Positions 13,801-29,200 of a stretch of 64,000 nucleotides of DNA are shown in pieces. The DNA is taken from NCBI RefSeq assembly GCF_963676685.1, contig NC_092350.1:8855486-8919485 (forward strand), written 5' to 3'. The notes under the pieces are model-generated. The model saw nothing but the letters and a program-made list of their open reading frames with translations. It ran no database searches and had not been told where the DNA came from. The position numbers were made by a program, and so were the translations under genes. Numbering within the stretch: position 1 is the stretch's first letter; each line of letters opens with the position of its first letter. This DNA comes from Mytilus edulis. Its lineage: Eukaryota > Mollusca > Bivalvia > Mytilida > Mytilidae.

Positions 13801-16800
13801 AAATTCAAAGCGTGCATGAGCGAGATATTGCAACACAACAGAAAGAGGGGATGGGATATCTAATTATAATCAAATTAGCACGAAAAACATCATGGAACAA
13901 CAAGAAATGTTTCAAGGGCTCCTGTGTTATTTTAATAAGTAGCACATGGTGTACCTATTTTATAATTTCTTTCATTACCAATACTATTTATTACACTGTT
14001 AGTTGTTACTTTATAATATGGTGCAAAAATAAACCAAACAAATCAATTCATTTTGGGCCCAGATGACTTTTAAATTGTTTGCATTAAATTAAAATATATC
14101 TTTAACTCATCGGTGTCCTATATTTTTCATTATTCTTTTCAAATAAGTTGTACTTATAATTATGCAAAACAATTATGAAATTAAAATGATTTCTGTAATT
14201 TAGTTCTTTCTTTATTTCGATATTACCTCTAATTTTCCATTGAGCTCAACAGAAAAAAGAACCTTAGCAAAAATTAATGCTATTTGGAAAGACAGACTGT
14301 GAGTTAATATCAACTGTTTTCTATTAAGTATATGATAAAGTTCATTTATTGTTTTTTTTTTAGCGAAAGCCTATATTTAAAAACAAAATTGATTTATACC
14401 CTTGAACCTCCTTAAATGTATCAACAGTGTTAAATAAACTCATCATAGATACCAGGACTAAATTTGGTGTTCATTTGTATTTTTCATAATTATAAGTTAA
14501 CGAAAATCCCTTTGAGAACTATTATTCATATTTCAGAGTATTGGTCCATTTATAGTTGACACAACAAAACCACAGTTTTCTGGTGTTCAGATTGACGTTA
14601 ATTTAGTAGACGAAAATATAATTGCAAATTGGTCGGTTGGTGCTTTTGTGGATCCAGATGACCCTTTTCCGATGCATTTCCAATTCGCAGTTGGCAAGTA
14701 GTATATGTGTACATTAAGTTAGGAAAATGTAAAATATCAAAAATAACTCTAAGGATTATTCAAAATGAAAGTCCGTAATCAAATGCAAAATAAAACGCTC
14801 AAACACATCAAACGAATGGATAACAACTGTCATATTGAATTTGATACAGGCATTTTTCTTATGTAGAAGTTGGATTAAACCTGGTTTTATAGCTGGCTAA
14901 ATCTATAAACTTTATGACACTTTCATAAAATTCCATTAATGTATTGACAGCGATGTGTTATCAGAACATTATGTAAATCATTTTGCAGGCCTCTAAAATA
15001 TTTTAAAATTACAGCTGTGATCAAACTAAAGCTAAGATGTCTGTCTCTGAGGTCACAATAAAAATTCGAAACTTTATATCATAGGTGTAAATGAACAATT
15101 CTAACAGGACGTTTTTCAAACGATTTGAGTATACACCCATGCTACATGTATAATATGAATATACTGTTTGAGCTGTTCCGATCGTATTCCCACATCATAT
15201 GTTTTTTTTATGAATGAGCTACCCGACGTCAAAGAACGACAACGTATGAATATAAGCATTTTATAGGACAATATCCGTTTGTGAAACTGAAAATCATCAC
15301 AACAATGAAACGTTAACAAACGACGCTAAAATGCAAATATGTCATTTTGTAAGAGATATAAGGCATATATGTTACATTATCATTTAAATTCATCCAAACC
15401 TATTCAAATACGTTATTGTAAATAATTTAAGCATGTCACTTATTAGGTTTGCTCCGTTCTTTTACATCAATTCAATAGTGCGTTTATTTATGTGAACGGC
15501 ACATATTTGCCTTCACCTAGAGTGCTTCGATCAAACCGAATGGCTGTATTTGACGTTTTAGAATCCAGTTAACTCATGGGGAGCTTGAATTGTTTCTTAA
15601 TTAATTTTCTGTATGAAAGATATACTCATCGATACAGGTAAACTCAAACAATGGTTAACTTTAATTGATGAATGACGTGGTGCGTATATATGTAGGACTC
15701 GGGGGTTCGATGGTACTCCGAACCGCAATGGTCACGCTGAAGTGCGTACAATAGGTAACACGCTGAAGTGCGATGGTGACATTGTGACGCTAACTTGTTG
15801 ATAACTACGCTGTTGTGGTTACGCTGAAGTGCGATGGTGATTACGCTGAAGGGCGATGGTCTGTCTGCATGTGACATTGAGTAAAAACAAAATTTTAGTG
15901 AAATTACATCATTTAAAATTGACAAAAGTAGCTGCTAGCCTCTCATTTGAAATATGTTTTAATGTTTGTTCATTCCACACAAAGACTTTACAATCTTAAT
16001 TTTTTTTAATCTAATTTATAATTTACCGATTCTCCTATTAATATTGAGTCAGAAAATATGGTGTAGAAGATTGAAAAATATCAGAGTGTAGATCTATATA
16101 AAATAAATAGTAATTGTACCGTTTTCCTCCAAAATCTTTGAAATAAGCTGATTCGCCGCTGAGTAGAATAAATAAATTGAGAAGTACACGTATACATGTA
16201 GGAACCAGTCAGGTTATTTTCGGCTTCACAAGTTGTAGAAAACTAAATACTGTAACCACAATAAAATAAGACTAGAGTGACGGTGTTCTTACAGATCAGG
16301 ATTTTTTCGGATTTACAAAAATTTATATCAACTTGATATAGCACAAACATTTGTAATACTATTAAGTAAGTTCTTTATTTTATTGTCCATACAAAATTTT
16401 GTGAAGCATACTAGAGGAGGAATCAAAATTCATCTTAAGCTCAAGACATTTCATTTGTCGTATGAACAATTTGCAGCGAACACGGGTAAGCTCATCTGCA
16501 AACCAAGTTTATCTTTTGTCGCTATGTTCCCCATGGTTTGACGCCTGACAAAGTTTTAAACGTTTTTGTAATATCCACCTGCATTGCTGAAAACTGTACG
16601 AGACTAGAATCGTTGGTTACTTTATTTATCCTTAACTTAAGTTAATTAGTCACATGCAACTTTCATCTACTAGCATGAAACCTTTATCAACAAAATATTA
16701 TTCTCCTGCCTGAGAATCCCTGTTTTATTCTTAATTCTGTTGTATTTAATGTTACATAGTACGTTGTATCTAAAAACGTCGCACTATTCAAACGTCACGC

Positions 16801-19800
16801 CAAACCATCACACTTCAGCGAACGGACCATCGTCCTTCGGCGCGGACCATCACACTTCAGCGTGACCATCGCACTTCAGCGTCCCCATCGCACCTCCAAG
16901 ACCTACATATATAATACAGTTTGGATGTAATATAGATGCAAATATACATTATTTACGTTAATAAATACCAATATAGATGTGATGTCAATCATATTTTTAA
17001 TGATAGTTCCTGTGTTTTATATATATGCATCACGATTTATATTTTATGCTTCATCATTCAGTGTTTGAGAGTTGTGAAAATTAGATTAAATAAATATTTA
17101 ACTGTATGATTGAATTAAATAGGTCACAAACCAGACATGTACGACATTCAGCCATTTAGAAATTTACAGTTCGCCGGAACTTGTTATCAAACAAAGCATC
17201 CAACTTGCACAGCGTTACCTATCTTAAACCTAAAATGGGCGCTCCATGGTCATCATGCTTACTACTTTACCATCAAAGCTACAAACTTAGCTGGTCTGTC
17301 AGTTACGAAAACATCGGCGAGATACATTCATGATGTACAGCTTCCTGCAGAAGGAGTAGTTACAGATGTATTACCTACATATAAAACTGGAACACAGCTA
17401 AAGGTAATACTCAAATCGTGAGTAGTAAAAATAAAACAGAGCAAAGAGCGTACACGTAGTTCATCTTTTGACTTTCACATTGAGGTTTTACAAAATCAGT
17501 TTATGTTTGTGTAATTGCTATATGTGTTTTAATATACAATGTATATAAATTGGTGTAATGTTTATACTCATGTTGTTGATATTCGCGGGTAGGAGATAGA
17601 AAAAATTTATTTTTCATTTCACAGTAGACACGTTTTTACATTTTGAACGTTATATTTAATTAACGTAACATAACTTCAATGTGATTTCCTGATTTAGATT
17701 TCTTTAGATTTAAGTCTACATAGCTTAATTTTTTCTTCTTTGAAATCCATTTTGGAAATTATGAAGTAAATAATCAAAATATTTTCCCTTTTCTTTTAAG
17801 GATAACGGAGATATAGATTTTACTATAGAAAGAACAACACTAGCAGTAGCATGGTCCGGCTTTAAACATCCTCATCAACTTGTTCATTTCAGTGCTTGTA
17901 TTGGGACAGTTCCCAAAACATGTGACGTATCAGTAATGACTGCGTTATCAACAAACGATGTTCACATCTTTAATGGTTTAACTCTACATCCTTTTCAGGT
18001 ACGAATTGTCGGTCTTTTTGAAGGTTTAACTAAGAAATATGTTATGACAAATGTGATGAATCAAATGTCATATTTGCATTTACACAAATTTGAAGACAAA
18101 TGTACTTCCAGTGCCTCAATATGATTTTTTTTAAATACGGTGTATAGTATAACCGTAAAATTCACCTTAACATATTTGAATTGGTCAAATTTGGAACTCG
18201 TCAAGTATTTTACTTCAACTTAATTTTTGTTAGTTATCCTTACATTCGCATTGATGGAGTAACGGAGTAACATGAGTTTTGATGTCATAATATTGAATGC
18301 GGCTGATAATTTCGGATGACGAGATCATACGGATCGAATAGATATATAAATAATGTGGATTTTTTTAAATTCTATATGAAAACATTGTTGTTACGTCATT
18401 CTATTGTTTTACCCGTTCTTTATTCCAGTGATTGGACTATCATTTACTTGTATGAAACCATTATGTTACCTTTAACTGTCCAATATGTTTTAAAAAAGCC
18501 CTCCTCTTTCTTAAAAATATTGGACAGCTAAAGGTAGCATATCTGATTCGTACAGGTGAAGGATAGTTAACGTTCAATCACTGAAATAAAAAAAAACAAA
18601 AAGGTGATATATTCACGCAAAATATTTAGAGTAGTCCTTGCGCATGCAAAAATCATGATACGAATACCTGGTGTTTATTTTTCATGCAGTAATACATGTT
18701 CATATGATGAAATCATAATCTTTCAGTCAGTTTAATTGAAGTCTGGAGCTAGCATGTCAGTTAACTGCTAGTAGTCTGTTGTTATTTATGTATTATTGTC
18801 ATTTTGTTTATTTTCTTTAGTTACATCTTCTGACATCAGACTAGGACTTCTCTTGAACTGAATTTTAATGTGCGTATTGTTATGCGTTTACTTTTCTACA
18901 TTGGTTAGAGGTATAGGGGGAGGGTTGAGATCTCACAAACATGTTTAACCCCTTCTTTTTTTACCATTTTCCGAGTGTTCGGTCTTCGGCCTCAGACCTA
19001 TACAATATTTTACAGAATGAACTGTCATCGGCTTATATCATTTACTAATTAGTCCTTGTAATCACTGAATGATTATTTTGAGTTCTTTATAACAATCATC
19101 AATTTTCTTTTGTTTATTCCTTTTTAAAGTTATTTCAGTCTTAGTTTCAAAGCCTTTAAACTGATAAAAAGATCAGGTATTAAGTCTACCTAACAAGTAG
19201 TACAATATGGTACATTTCGTTCCTTTCTCTGAGAGTATAATGAATTTACAGTAATCTGCATAAGATTTTATATGTTGAAAACACGCTATTAAACTGCGAT
19301 ATTGATATTTTATGTCGTAAATGTCTTGCGAAATTCTTAGACGACATAAGGTTTTTAAATAAAAATCAGAGTAATTAGATTTTTCATCAATTTCCGGATG
19401 ATCTTAGCTCTTCTGACTAGTTTTTCGGTACTTTTTTTTATTTTCTAAAACGGAAAAACTTGTATCTTCCGCGGCGCAAATCTCTAAGGGCCGGTCAGTG
19501 AACCCTACTAGACGACCTAGGAAGCTTTAAGTTTTCCTTGTTTAATTTTTATAGACTTCATTACAATGTTTTCAAATAAAAAATGAATTTCTTTATTGAT
19601 CATTCCGTTATTCTAGCACTGAAAGATTGGATGCTAAATGTACACATCAGCAAATTGGGTTTAATTCTATATTGATGAATTGTAGATGTATTATGTGACT
19701 ATAGAAGCAAAAACAACTGCAGGGAGAGTCAATGTTAGCTCTGATGGTGCCAGAGTTCTGGACATCAACAAACATCTCACAGGGATTGTAGTGAGGAATG

Positions 19801-22800
19801 GCAATAACTGTTCTGGTATATTTTACTTTCAGAATCTTATTTCTTCAGTTATTCAAAATAACGAGAATAAAATAGAATGCTAATGTGAATTGAAACGCGG
19901 CTCTTGGTATTACATTTAAGGATTTGATTATCAAAAGTCACAATAGTCTACAGTAATATTTTACTTTATTAATTAAAACATAATTGTTATAAGTATTTGA
20001 TTTATTTATTTTTATTAGACGCTCCGGGTCTTCAGATAAGTCATCATACACAGGTAGGTTGAATTATATTAAAATGGTGAAATTATACTGAAAAACTTTG
20101 CTTAATGAGTGGACTCCTTGCAACAAATAAGCAATTATGACCAAGAAAATATAATTAAACTAAGTAATTTTACGGCATATTGGAATGAGATGATTATGTT
20201 TTTAATTACAAACAGTTTGATCTGAAATAATGAGGTATGATCTCAACTGTATTGAGATATGAGCCGTGTAGCTGTTTATGGTCATGCTATTCAGAAGTAT
20301 AAAAAATACAACAAACTACAAGTATGATACACCACATTGACAAAAATGAATAGATATGATGGACAAGGAGCCAGGATAATTTGATTTGAATGGGTTTTTT
20401 TTACAATTCTGATCCGGTAACTTTCACACAAATGGCATTTCAAGGCTTAATACTTGAGAACAAGCAAATGGTATTTTTAGGCGTAATACTGGAGAATTTC
20501 TTAACAGTTCTTTCTGCTTCTCCTGTATGAGTCACATACAGTTAAAAGGACACGCTCTGGTATGTTTTATTATCACCTACACATTTTATTTGAACTACGG
20601 ATGCCTCATATTTAATACGCTAATAATTATGAATTTAAAATATATTCTAAAGATGTAGCTAGCTTCGATTATTTTTGTTTGTCTAAATATTTGAAGGACA
20701 CCCGTCCAACTTGTCATGAGGACAATGAATTTCAAACTTCAACGACAACTTTAAGTGTATATTGGAACGTATTGTCTGTTTACGATCCATACATAAGAGA
20801 TGCATTTGTCAAGGTAGAAGAAAGACTTGTTGGAAGTAAGTTACTGCCTTCTATTACACAATTAGTGGTAATTATTTCACAAACGAATAAAATACGAAAA
20901 AAGCAATAACAAAACAACGGGGAAATGATCGTATAAGGGAATTTATGTCATGTGATTTGGCACAATTTTAAATTAATTATCAAAATAGCTCTTGATATTT
21001 CAAACGCTCGAAAATGAAAACGATGTTGTTCATAATTCACTGTCAAAATCAATAAAATTAATTTTAGAGAGGGTCGTGTTGTTAATTGACCCTTAACAAA
21101 TATTTTAAACAATTATTTGGTTTAGTTTGTTGACGAAATTATAGTTGAATGGGCAGAGGTATACTGCTCTTATTTTATTAAAATCTTTTATTTCATTGCA
21201 TGGTTATTTTTCCCTACATGAAATACAGTTAAAGACTGTGAGAAGCAATGGTGGACAAGTAAAATGTATTATTTGTCTGATTGACTTAATTTTTATTATC
21301 TAGTACCCACTGCTCATGAACATTTCAGATCGTATGCTCTCCTTTCGTTTTATTTTGAGGACACATCGAATAAATAGCAGACTCGACTTTTTTTTGTTAT
21401 CTGATTATTATATAATGTTTTACCCCGATGAACATAATTTGAATTGAGCACATTCATAAAAACCCGGTTTGTTGGTTAAACTCATGATGCTCAGTCTTTG
21501 GTTTTCTTTGTTTTGTTTATAACTGTAGAGTTTGCATATGAATTTGATATCTTTACCCTACCTTAAAAAAACTTTCTTCAATAAAATAATTGACCGTTGA
21601 TATGAATACAAATTTGGATCACCAAAATAGCGAAACTATCAAGAGATATCAAAACCAATACAATAATTGAACATGCCACTTCTTAACATGTAACGATTCT
21701 AGCTATAAATTATCGTCAATTAATTACTAATTGTGTATGGAGGGAAACTTCCGGCTAGAATTTAAAAAAAAACTACAATCATCAGTTTTGTACTGCTATG
21801 ATATTCTTATTTTCCCTTCAGATATTTGGAAAGTATTCAAAGACTACGAGTATATTGGTCGACACAAGTATGCTACGTTGAGTGATTTAGACTTAAAACC
21901 AGGAAATTCATACAGAGCTGTTGTGAAATTCTGTGCTGAGAATTTATGTTTTCCTCCTGTTAACGGTAATGGTGTAACGGTTTTAATATCTCCTCCATCT
22001 ACCGGTAACATAACCCTTCAACTTGTGAATATGACAAATATGAATCAGGTACGTTAAACAAGTATGATTGTCTTAAGAAATGAAAAAGTCTAAAAACTTA
22101 AGTAAAGTTTTGAACGGTTGTTCAAACTACAATATAATATGACACAAAGACGTAGTCCGATTGCAATTTGAAAATTCAAACCATTTGTTCTCAAAAAGAC
22201 ATTAAAAATATATCATTTGCATATAGAAAATCAACTGTTTTAAAAGACCCTGAAATGACGAATGTAAAGCAATTCAGACGAGAAAACTAATGGCCTTATT
22301 TATGTACGAAGTGTTCACATGTGGTGCTGATCCTTATTGGCAAAATGATTTGTCGTTACATTAATACTTATCTTGTTTTTTGTATTTTTGTTGTAGTGCA
22401 AAGAATATACAAGAACAGTTCTGTATTTTCTTACTGTTTCAGCTTTATGTTACACTTGAGAAGATGTATGATCCTGATATCAAAGACCACAAAGCAGCGC
22501 AGAGTGTTGTCACATTTTATGAGTGGGCATTAGGAGATAATGTTGGATTGCATACTGTTTGGAATAAAATTGACAACTTGACTGCAGTAGACTTGGAACA
22601 TGTAATTATTGTGTATTCATCTTTCCATTAATATATTTAAAGCATTTAATGTTGATAATAAACTCATCATAGATAACAGGACTTATAAAAAGGCCAAATA
22701 AAGTACGAAGTTGAAGAGCATTCAGAACCAAAATTCCTAAAAGTTTTGCCAAATACAGCTAAGGTAATCTATGCCTGAGGTAGAAAAGCCTTAGTATTTC

Positions 22801-25800
22801 AAGAAATTCAAAAATTTGTAAACAACGACGATACTCAACCCACACATAGGCCTTGTTAATGACACATAGGCAAAATAGTCGGCAGGCTAAATCGCAGTCG
22901 AATAGTATTGAAAAACAAAACAAATTAAAAGAAAGTGTGTGAATGCTTAATAAGGCTATCTATACTTGGTTCAGAATTAGAGGATAAATAGATAAACAAT
23001 GTTACAAAAGCGTTTAACTTAATCATAATGTTTTCCATTTCAAACTAGATTATTATTATATCAGTAAAAAGTCAAATCACAAAAATAATGAACTCCGAGG
23101 AAATTCAAAAAGGAAATTCCCTTTTAAATGGCAATATCAAAAACATCAAACGAATGGATAACAACTGGCATATTCCTGACATGGTACACGCATGAAAATA
23201 GTGGATTCATCTTGGTTTTAAAGCTAGCTTTACCTCTAACTTGTATAAACTATTTGTATATGATCTCAAGATTATGCGAAATTGATATAAGATACAATTT
23301 GCAATCACTTCACTGCTATACTTGCATCATTTTCAGTTTACAATTTTATACATATGTATTGGGTTTTTTTTGTAGGCACGTTTTGTGATATATTTAAACA
23401 AAAGTTTGGATTTCTCAAAATGCCGCAAGGTTTTTATAAGAGGCTACAATAAAGCTGGAGTATGGTCTATGATTTCAAAAGAGATTAAGACGTGTACAAT
23501 CCAGGATGGCGATTCTCTGATTGTACCGAATATTGTAATAGATGCTGTCGGAATTCAAGAGAAAACACTGGGTACGTTCATATCATTGAATAGAAATTGC
23601 AGTCATGTTGTGATTTATTTGCATTGTGCGCATTAAAAGGATGTATAATATATAGCTTTTTGGCCACCATTGATAATATTTTTAGTTATTAAAAACGATT
23701 GTTTCGTGATAATCTGAATTTGTTGGAGGTACAGTTGGGTGCAGACCAAGCATTACATGTAAACGGGCCTAAAAAGTTAACGCGGCGTTTACTCGCGTGC
23801 ACTTCATGTAAACGCCGCGTTAACTCCGCGTTAACTCCGAAATTTTAGTAGACATAAATAGTAAACTGGCGTTTACTTTCGCGTTTACCTCCGCGTTAAC
23901 GCGAAAACCGCGCGTCTTCTAATTTTGTAAAGAGTAAACGGGCGTTTACTTTCACGTTTACTTCCCGTTAACGCGAAAAAGGCGTGTCTTCTATTTTTGT
24001 AAAAAAAAAGTAAACGCCCGTTTACTGTTTGTAGTAAACGCGCGTTAACGCAGATTGACCTCGTATCCTGGATACACTGACCTAATATATCACATGATAA
24101 GGTACATCAAAATATCCATCTGTCCATTTTCGATCAACACATTGACGATTGCATTTAATGAAATGACACCTCTTTAATTAATTTATTGAAAATTAATCAT
24201 TGCATATAAGAACAAAATGGAAATGCGTCCTGGACCTGTAAAACCATTCGTGAGAGGATATTAAGTATAAGAAGATCTGGCAAAAACATACTGAAGTTAG
24301 AGATGAGTTGATACGATCAGATAATGTTCAAGTTTCTAGACAGGGGATAAGTGCATTTCTACGACGTTTCCGTCAGAGTAGATCTGTTACTGACTTTAAA
24401 GTAAACACTAGACAGAAAATGTTACAGGAAGTACATCTAGAATTTATTGACGAAACAATTCGTAATGATCTAGAAATATCCGCTAGATAAATGTTTATAT
24501 TTCTAATAAAAAGTGTTTTTGAATGTTAAGGTTCAAAACACATATACGTAAAATATTAAGTCATTTTAACAACATAAATAAATGTACAAATGCACACGAC
24601 GATTATTTTATAAGATACACAATTAGTTAACGCGAAAAGTAAACGCGCGTTTACTTTCAAGTGCACGTAAAAATACAATTGAGAAATCTGTAGTAAACGC
24701 CCGTTTACTTTTACGTGCACGTAAAATTAAACTTGTGAAATCTGAAGTAAACGGCCGTTTACTACTGACTAAACGGACACAGAGTAAACGCGCGTTTACT
24801 CGAGTAGACATTAGAAATTTCCATTTTGACCGCGTTAACGTTAATGAAGTAAACGGGCGTTTACTAGTAAACGCGAAATTTAAAGTTAACTAACGAAATA
24901 TGTGCACGCCGCGTTAACTTGCGTTTACTTTATGTAATGCTTGGTCTGCACCCAACTGTATATGTAGAATAATTTGAGTTAAAATAAGGTGTCTTTAATC
25001 TTCAATATCATCGGAATGTATAACTATGAAAGCATGTTTACATTTCATACCAGACACAACCTCAATTGAATAGGGATCTATACAGAAAACTAATAACTGA
25101 ATGACAAAAGGTTATAATAGTTATCAAAGGTACCAGGATTTTAATTAAGTACGCCAGACGCGCGTTTCGTCTACACAAGACTCATCAGTGACGCTCATAT
25201 CAAAATATTTATAGAGCCAAACAAGTACAAAGTTGAAGAGCATTGAGGATCCAAAATTCAAAAAGTAATAAATAATGCATCAAGCCAGTCGAAGATCAGT
25301 AGGTTTTTTTTACACTCCACTTAAATAAACCAATAAAATGTAAGCGCCACTAAGGCCGTGTTCCCATTGACATAAACTCGGTGTTGTGTAAGTGTAACTC
25401 ACACGTAAACTAAACAAAATTACGTTCCAATTGATAAAACTCAATGTTTAGATGTAGTGTATATCATGTTTTGTCTACATGCAGTCGATACTCGATGTAG
25501 GCCATGTGTAGATTCAGTGTACATAAAACTAGGCATTTAAAACATTAGTTTCACTGTGCATATTTAAAGAAGAAACGATTTTTGAATAAAATTGATATTT
25601 ATAGCAATTATTATAATAAAAGTTCTTTACAGAAACATTTGTCTAAACTTGATATATTTATTTGTTTTGTTTAGAAATAAAACTTAACGTAGCTTTATTA
25701 AGCCCTTATCAAGACTAAAAGCAGCATCATTGCCGAACACATAATTCATTTGAAAATTAAGGGATTTCCGAATAAACTTGACTTACACAGAAATATTTGC

Positions 25801-26222
25801 CACTGGTCTTTACTCAAACAACGATTCACTCATAAATGCATTACTAAAACAGTGTGAGGTAAATGTATTGTTTGTGCAGTATCTCGGATCCGTGAAATTA
25901 CACTTAAAAAGTTAAAAAAAAAACAACATTACCCCCCCTTTTTTTTGCCAAATACTTCTTGGAGAAAAGTACCATTTGAACAAACAGAAAAGATAGAAAT
26001 ATAGTGATCCCTAATATATCAATCCTTCTTCTTCGTCTGTAAGCACGCTGTTGCAGCCTACGTTTTTTAATGCTTAATCGAGACATCTTTAGTATCTTTA
26101 AACCACTGCAAATAATCAAATTGGCTTCCATAAAGAAGCAACCCCTTTACTTCAAAAAAACAAAAGGGGGGTATTTTTTTTATTTATCTGAGTCAGAATT
26201 TTTTCCGCACAAACGTTTTACG

Positions 26223-26257
<35 letters not shown>

Positions 26258-29200
26258 ATGCTGGTAATCAATTTTTTTTCTTCCAACATTTAACACTATA
26301 ATGTATGGGGAAACTCTTGATTCAGAATATTTTTTATCATCTATAGAACCAGAATTGTTTTCTTTATCCAATTGGTGTTTGGAATATTTCCATCCCCCTA
26401 TTCAGAGTCAAATGGTCGTTCCCTTACTGCTAGAAAAGTTGTCCGAAAACTTGTTTCATTCGATTCTACGTAATGAACATTTAAATGACATAGAGTTTAC
26501 AAGTGTGAACGAATCTTATGTACAGGTAATTAAAAAAGCTGTATAGATGTGAACAAATTTAATGTGAAACCAATGTCCAGTACATTAAACTAATTGTAAA
26601 CAAGTTTACTGTACATGGAGTTTGGTGTGAACACGGCCTAAGAAGTGCTGAAAATGGTACAATTGTAGTAAACACAAATCAATCATTGAAATTCAATATT
26701 CGAGATTTATTTTCTGACTTACAACTTAATTGAGAGAAAAAAGACCGAATGATACATATGGATTAGCATTTTAATTTATAACATACCGAAAAATAAATAC
26801 AAGAGAGTTCATCAACAATAGCAAATTGGTAAACATGTATATAGATTGAGCATTAATTGTACATGTGTTTTAAGGTAGCACAATACAAAGATTTTTTTAC
26901 TTCCAATAACTAACCTTTGAAATGCTGTTACTTTCTTATGAATGCATAGAAAATAATAAAAGAGGTATATATAGATAGATAAAATATAACATTTTTAAAT
27001 GAATGCCATATTTTTATTATTAGCGGCAAAATCTGGGTAAGTTCACTTCAATGAATTTAGCTCTATCATCTATCATGGGCTTCAAAAGGGTGTCGCAGAT
27101 TGTCTCTATGGTATTCTATTCTCTCATAAATCTCTAATTAGTGTAAACATCCTTACCACATAAAAGAAGATAATGTTTAATAAGGTGTAAAACTTGTTCT
27201 ATACATTCTATTTGAAATCTGAGGTTTGATAGGTTTGTAGATGATGGCCATAGGAATAACATATAATAAAATCAATCCTCTAGGGATACTTAGCTATGCA
27301 GAAGCTAATTTCAATTGAAAGTGGAAATTTGGTGAAAAATATTTTAGACACAGTTAACATTATAATTGATTACATAATTGTTGCATAATACTAACATTGC
27401 ATTAATTTGAAAGACTAATATGTTAGATATCCAAAACTACCACTTTTATAAATTTTCGAGTATTATTAAGAAAGTTACAGATTTTGGGAGTTGGAGTTAT
27501 AAAATCTTTGTATTGTGCTGCCTTAATCACACCTTTTAAAAAAAAAAATCATATTGGCAGATACAGCTAGTTTCAAAGTTATATGTTTATCAAAGCATAT
27601 TAATTGTTCAGCGAGAAAATTTGTGAGTTAAGAGACACGAAGAGGCACCTCTTGGTTTTATAATAATTTTTTTTTACATAGATTAGGCCGTTAGTTTTCT
27701 CGTTTGAATCGTTTTACAATATCATTTCGAGACCTTTTATAGCTGACTATGCGGTATGGGCTTTACTCATTGTTAAAGGCCGTACGGTGACCTATAGGTG
27801 ACCTATATATGTTAATTTCTGTGTCAGTTTGGTCTCTTGTGGAGAGTTGTCTCATTTGAAATCATACCCCATCTTCTTTTAATATATATTGGCATGTAGT
27901 GAAAATTTCCATAAATAAATACAATATTTGGGGACAACAGCTTCCAATGTTGTTTTGTACTTTTTACTTTTTTCTTCTGGTTTGATTATTATCTAAGTTT
28001 TAATCTCATAAATTGATTAAAAAATACAAATCATGATAACAAAAACAAATTGGGAAGATTGACAGTGATGTCAGAGTAGGCGTCTTTTATTTTCCCTGTT
28101 TCCATCACCATGCAAATCTACATTTCAAGAGATAATAATCGGGAACAGGATACAATCGGTCTGAAACAAATATAAAAAAACCCTAATACATCGTAAATTA
28201 CGGATGGCCCTTATCTTCTTATTATTCCTATTTTGTTAATAATCCGTAGGAAAAAATGTCTACTCTATGTAGATTTATTTACAATTGTTGTGCATGGCGG
28301 TTCAAACTCTTGACCCGTATGTATAAAGCTATTTAAGTTCAGATTTGTTCCGAATGGAGATTTTTAGCTCACCTGGCCTAAAAGGCCATGTGAGCTTTTC
28401 TCATCACTTGGCGTCCGTCGTCGTCGTCGTCGTCGTCGTTAACAATTTTTCAAACATCTTCTCCTCTGAAACTACTGAATGGATTTGAATGAAACTTAAG
28501 ATGATTGTTCCTTAGTATATCCTGCACAAAATGTGCGCTTCGATTTTTGATCCGTCAAAAAACATGGCCGCCGTTACTTAAAATAGAACATAGGAATCAA
28601 ATGCAGTTTTTGGCTTATATCTCAAAAACGAAAGCATTTAGAGCAAATCTGACGGGGTAAAAATGTTCATTAGGTCAAGATCTATCAGCCCTGAAATTTT
28701 CAGATGAATCAAACAAACCATTGTTGGGTTGCTGCCACTTAATTGGTAATTTTAAGGAAATTTTGCAGTTTTTGGTCATTATCTTGAATATTATTATAGA
28801 TAAAGATCAACTGTAACAGCAAAAAAGATCAGCAAAGTAAGATCTACAAATAAGTTGATATGACCAAAATTGTCAATTGACCCCTTAAGGGGTTATTGTC
28901 CTTTAATGACAATTTTTCACAATTTGTTCATCATATTTGCTAACTTTAAAAAATCTTCTCCTCTGAAACTACTAAATGGATTTGGTTAAAACTTAGCATG
29001 ATTGTTCCTTAGATTATCCTGCACAAAGTGTGTGCTTTGATTTTTGATCCGTCAAAAAACATGGCCGCCGTTACTTAAAATAGAACATAGGGGTCAAATG
29101 CAGTTTTTGGCTTATATCTCAAAAACGAAAGCATTTAGAGCAAATCTGACATGGAGTAAAAATGTTCATTAGGTCAAGATTTATCAGCCCTGAAATTTTC

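Noticed and set aside
15644..15925. Minus-strand 93-codon frame.
   Set aside because: It overlaps the motif array of a TIR element and has no domain signature.
22321..22533. Plus-strand 70-codon frame overlapping exon 15.
   Set aside because: It is a shadow in another frame; the exon 15 frame continues with both neighbours.
26180..26371. Minus-strand frame rich in Lys.
   Set aside because: It is translated poly-T inside the Harbinger-like element.
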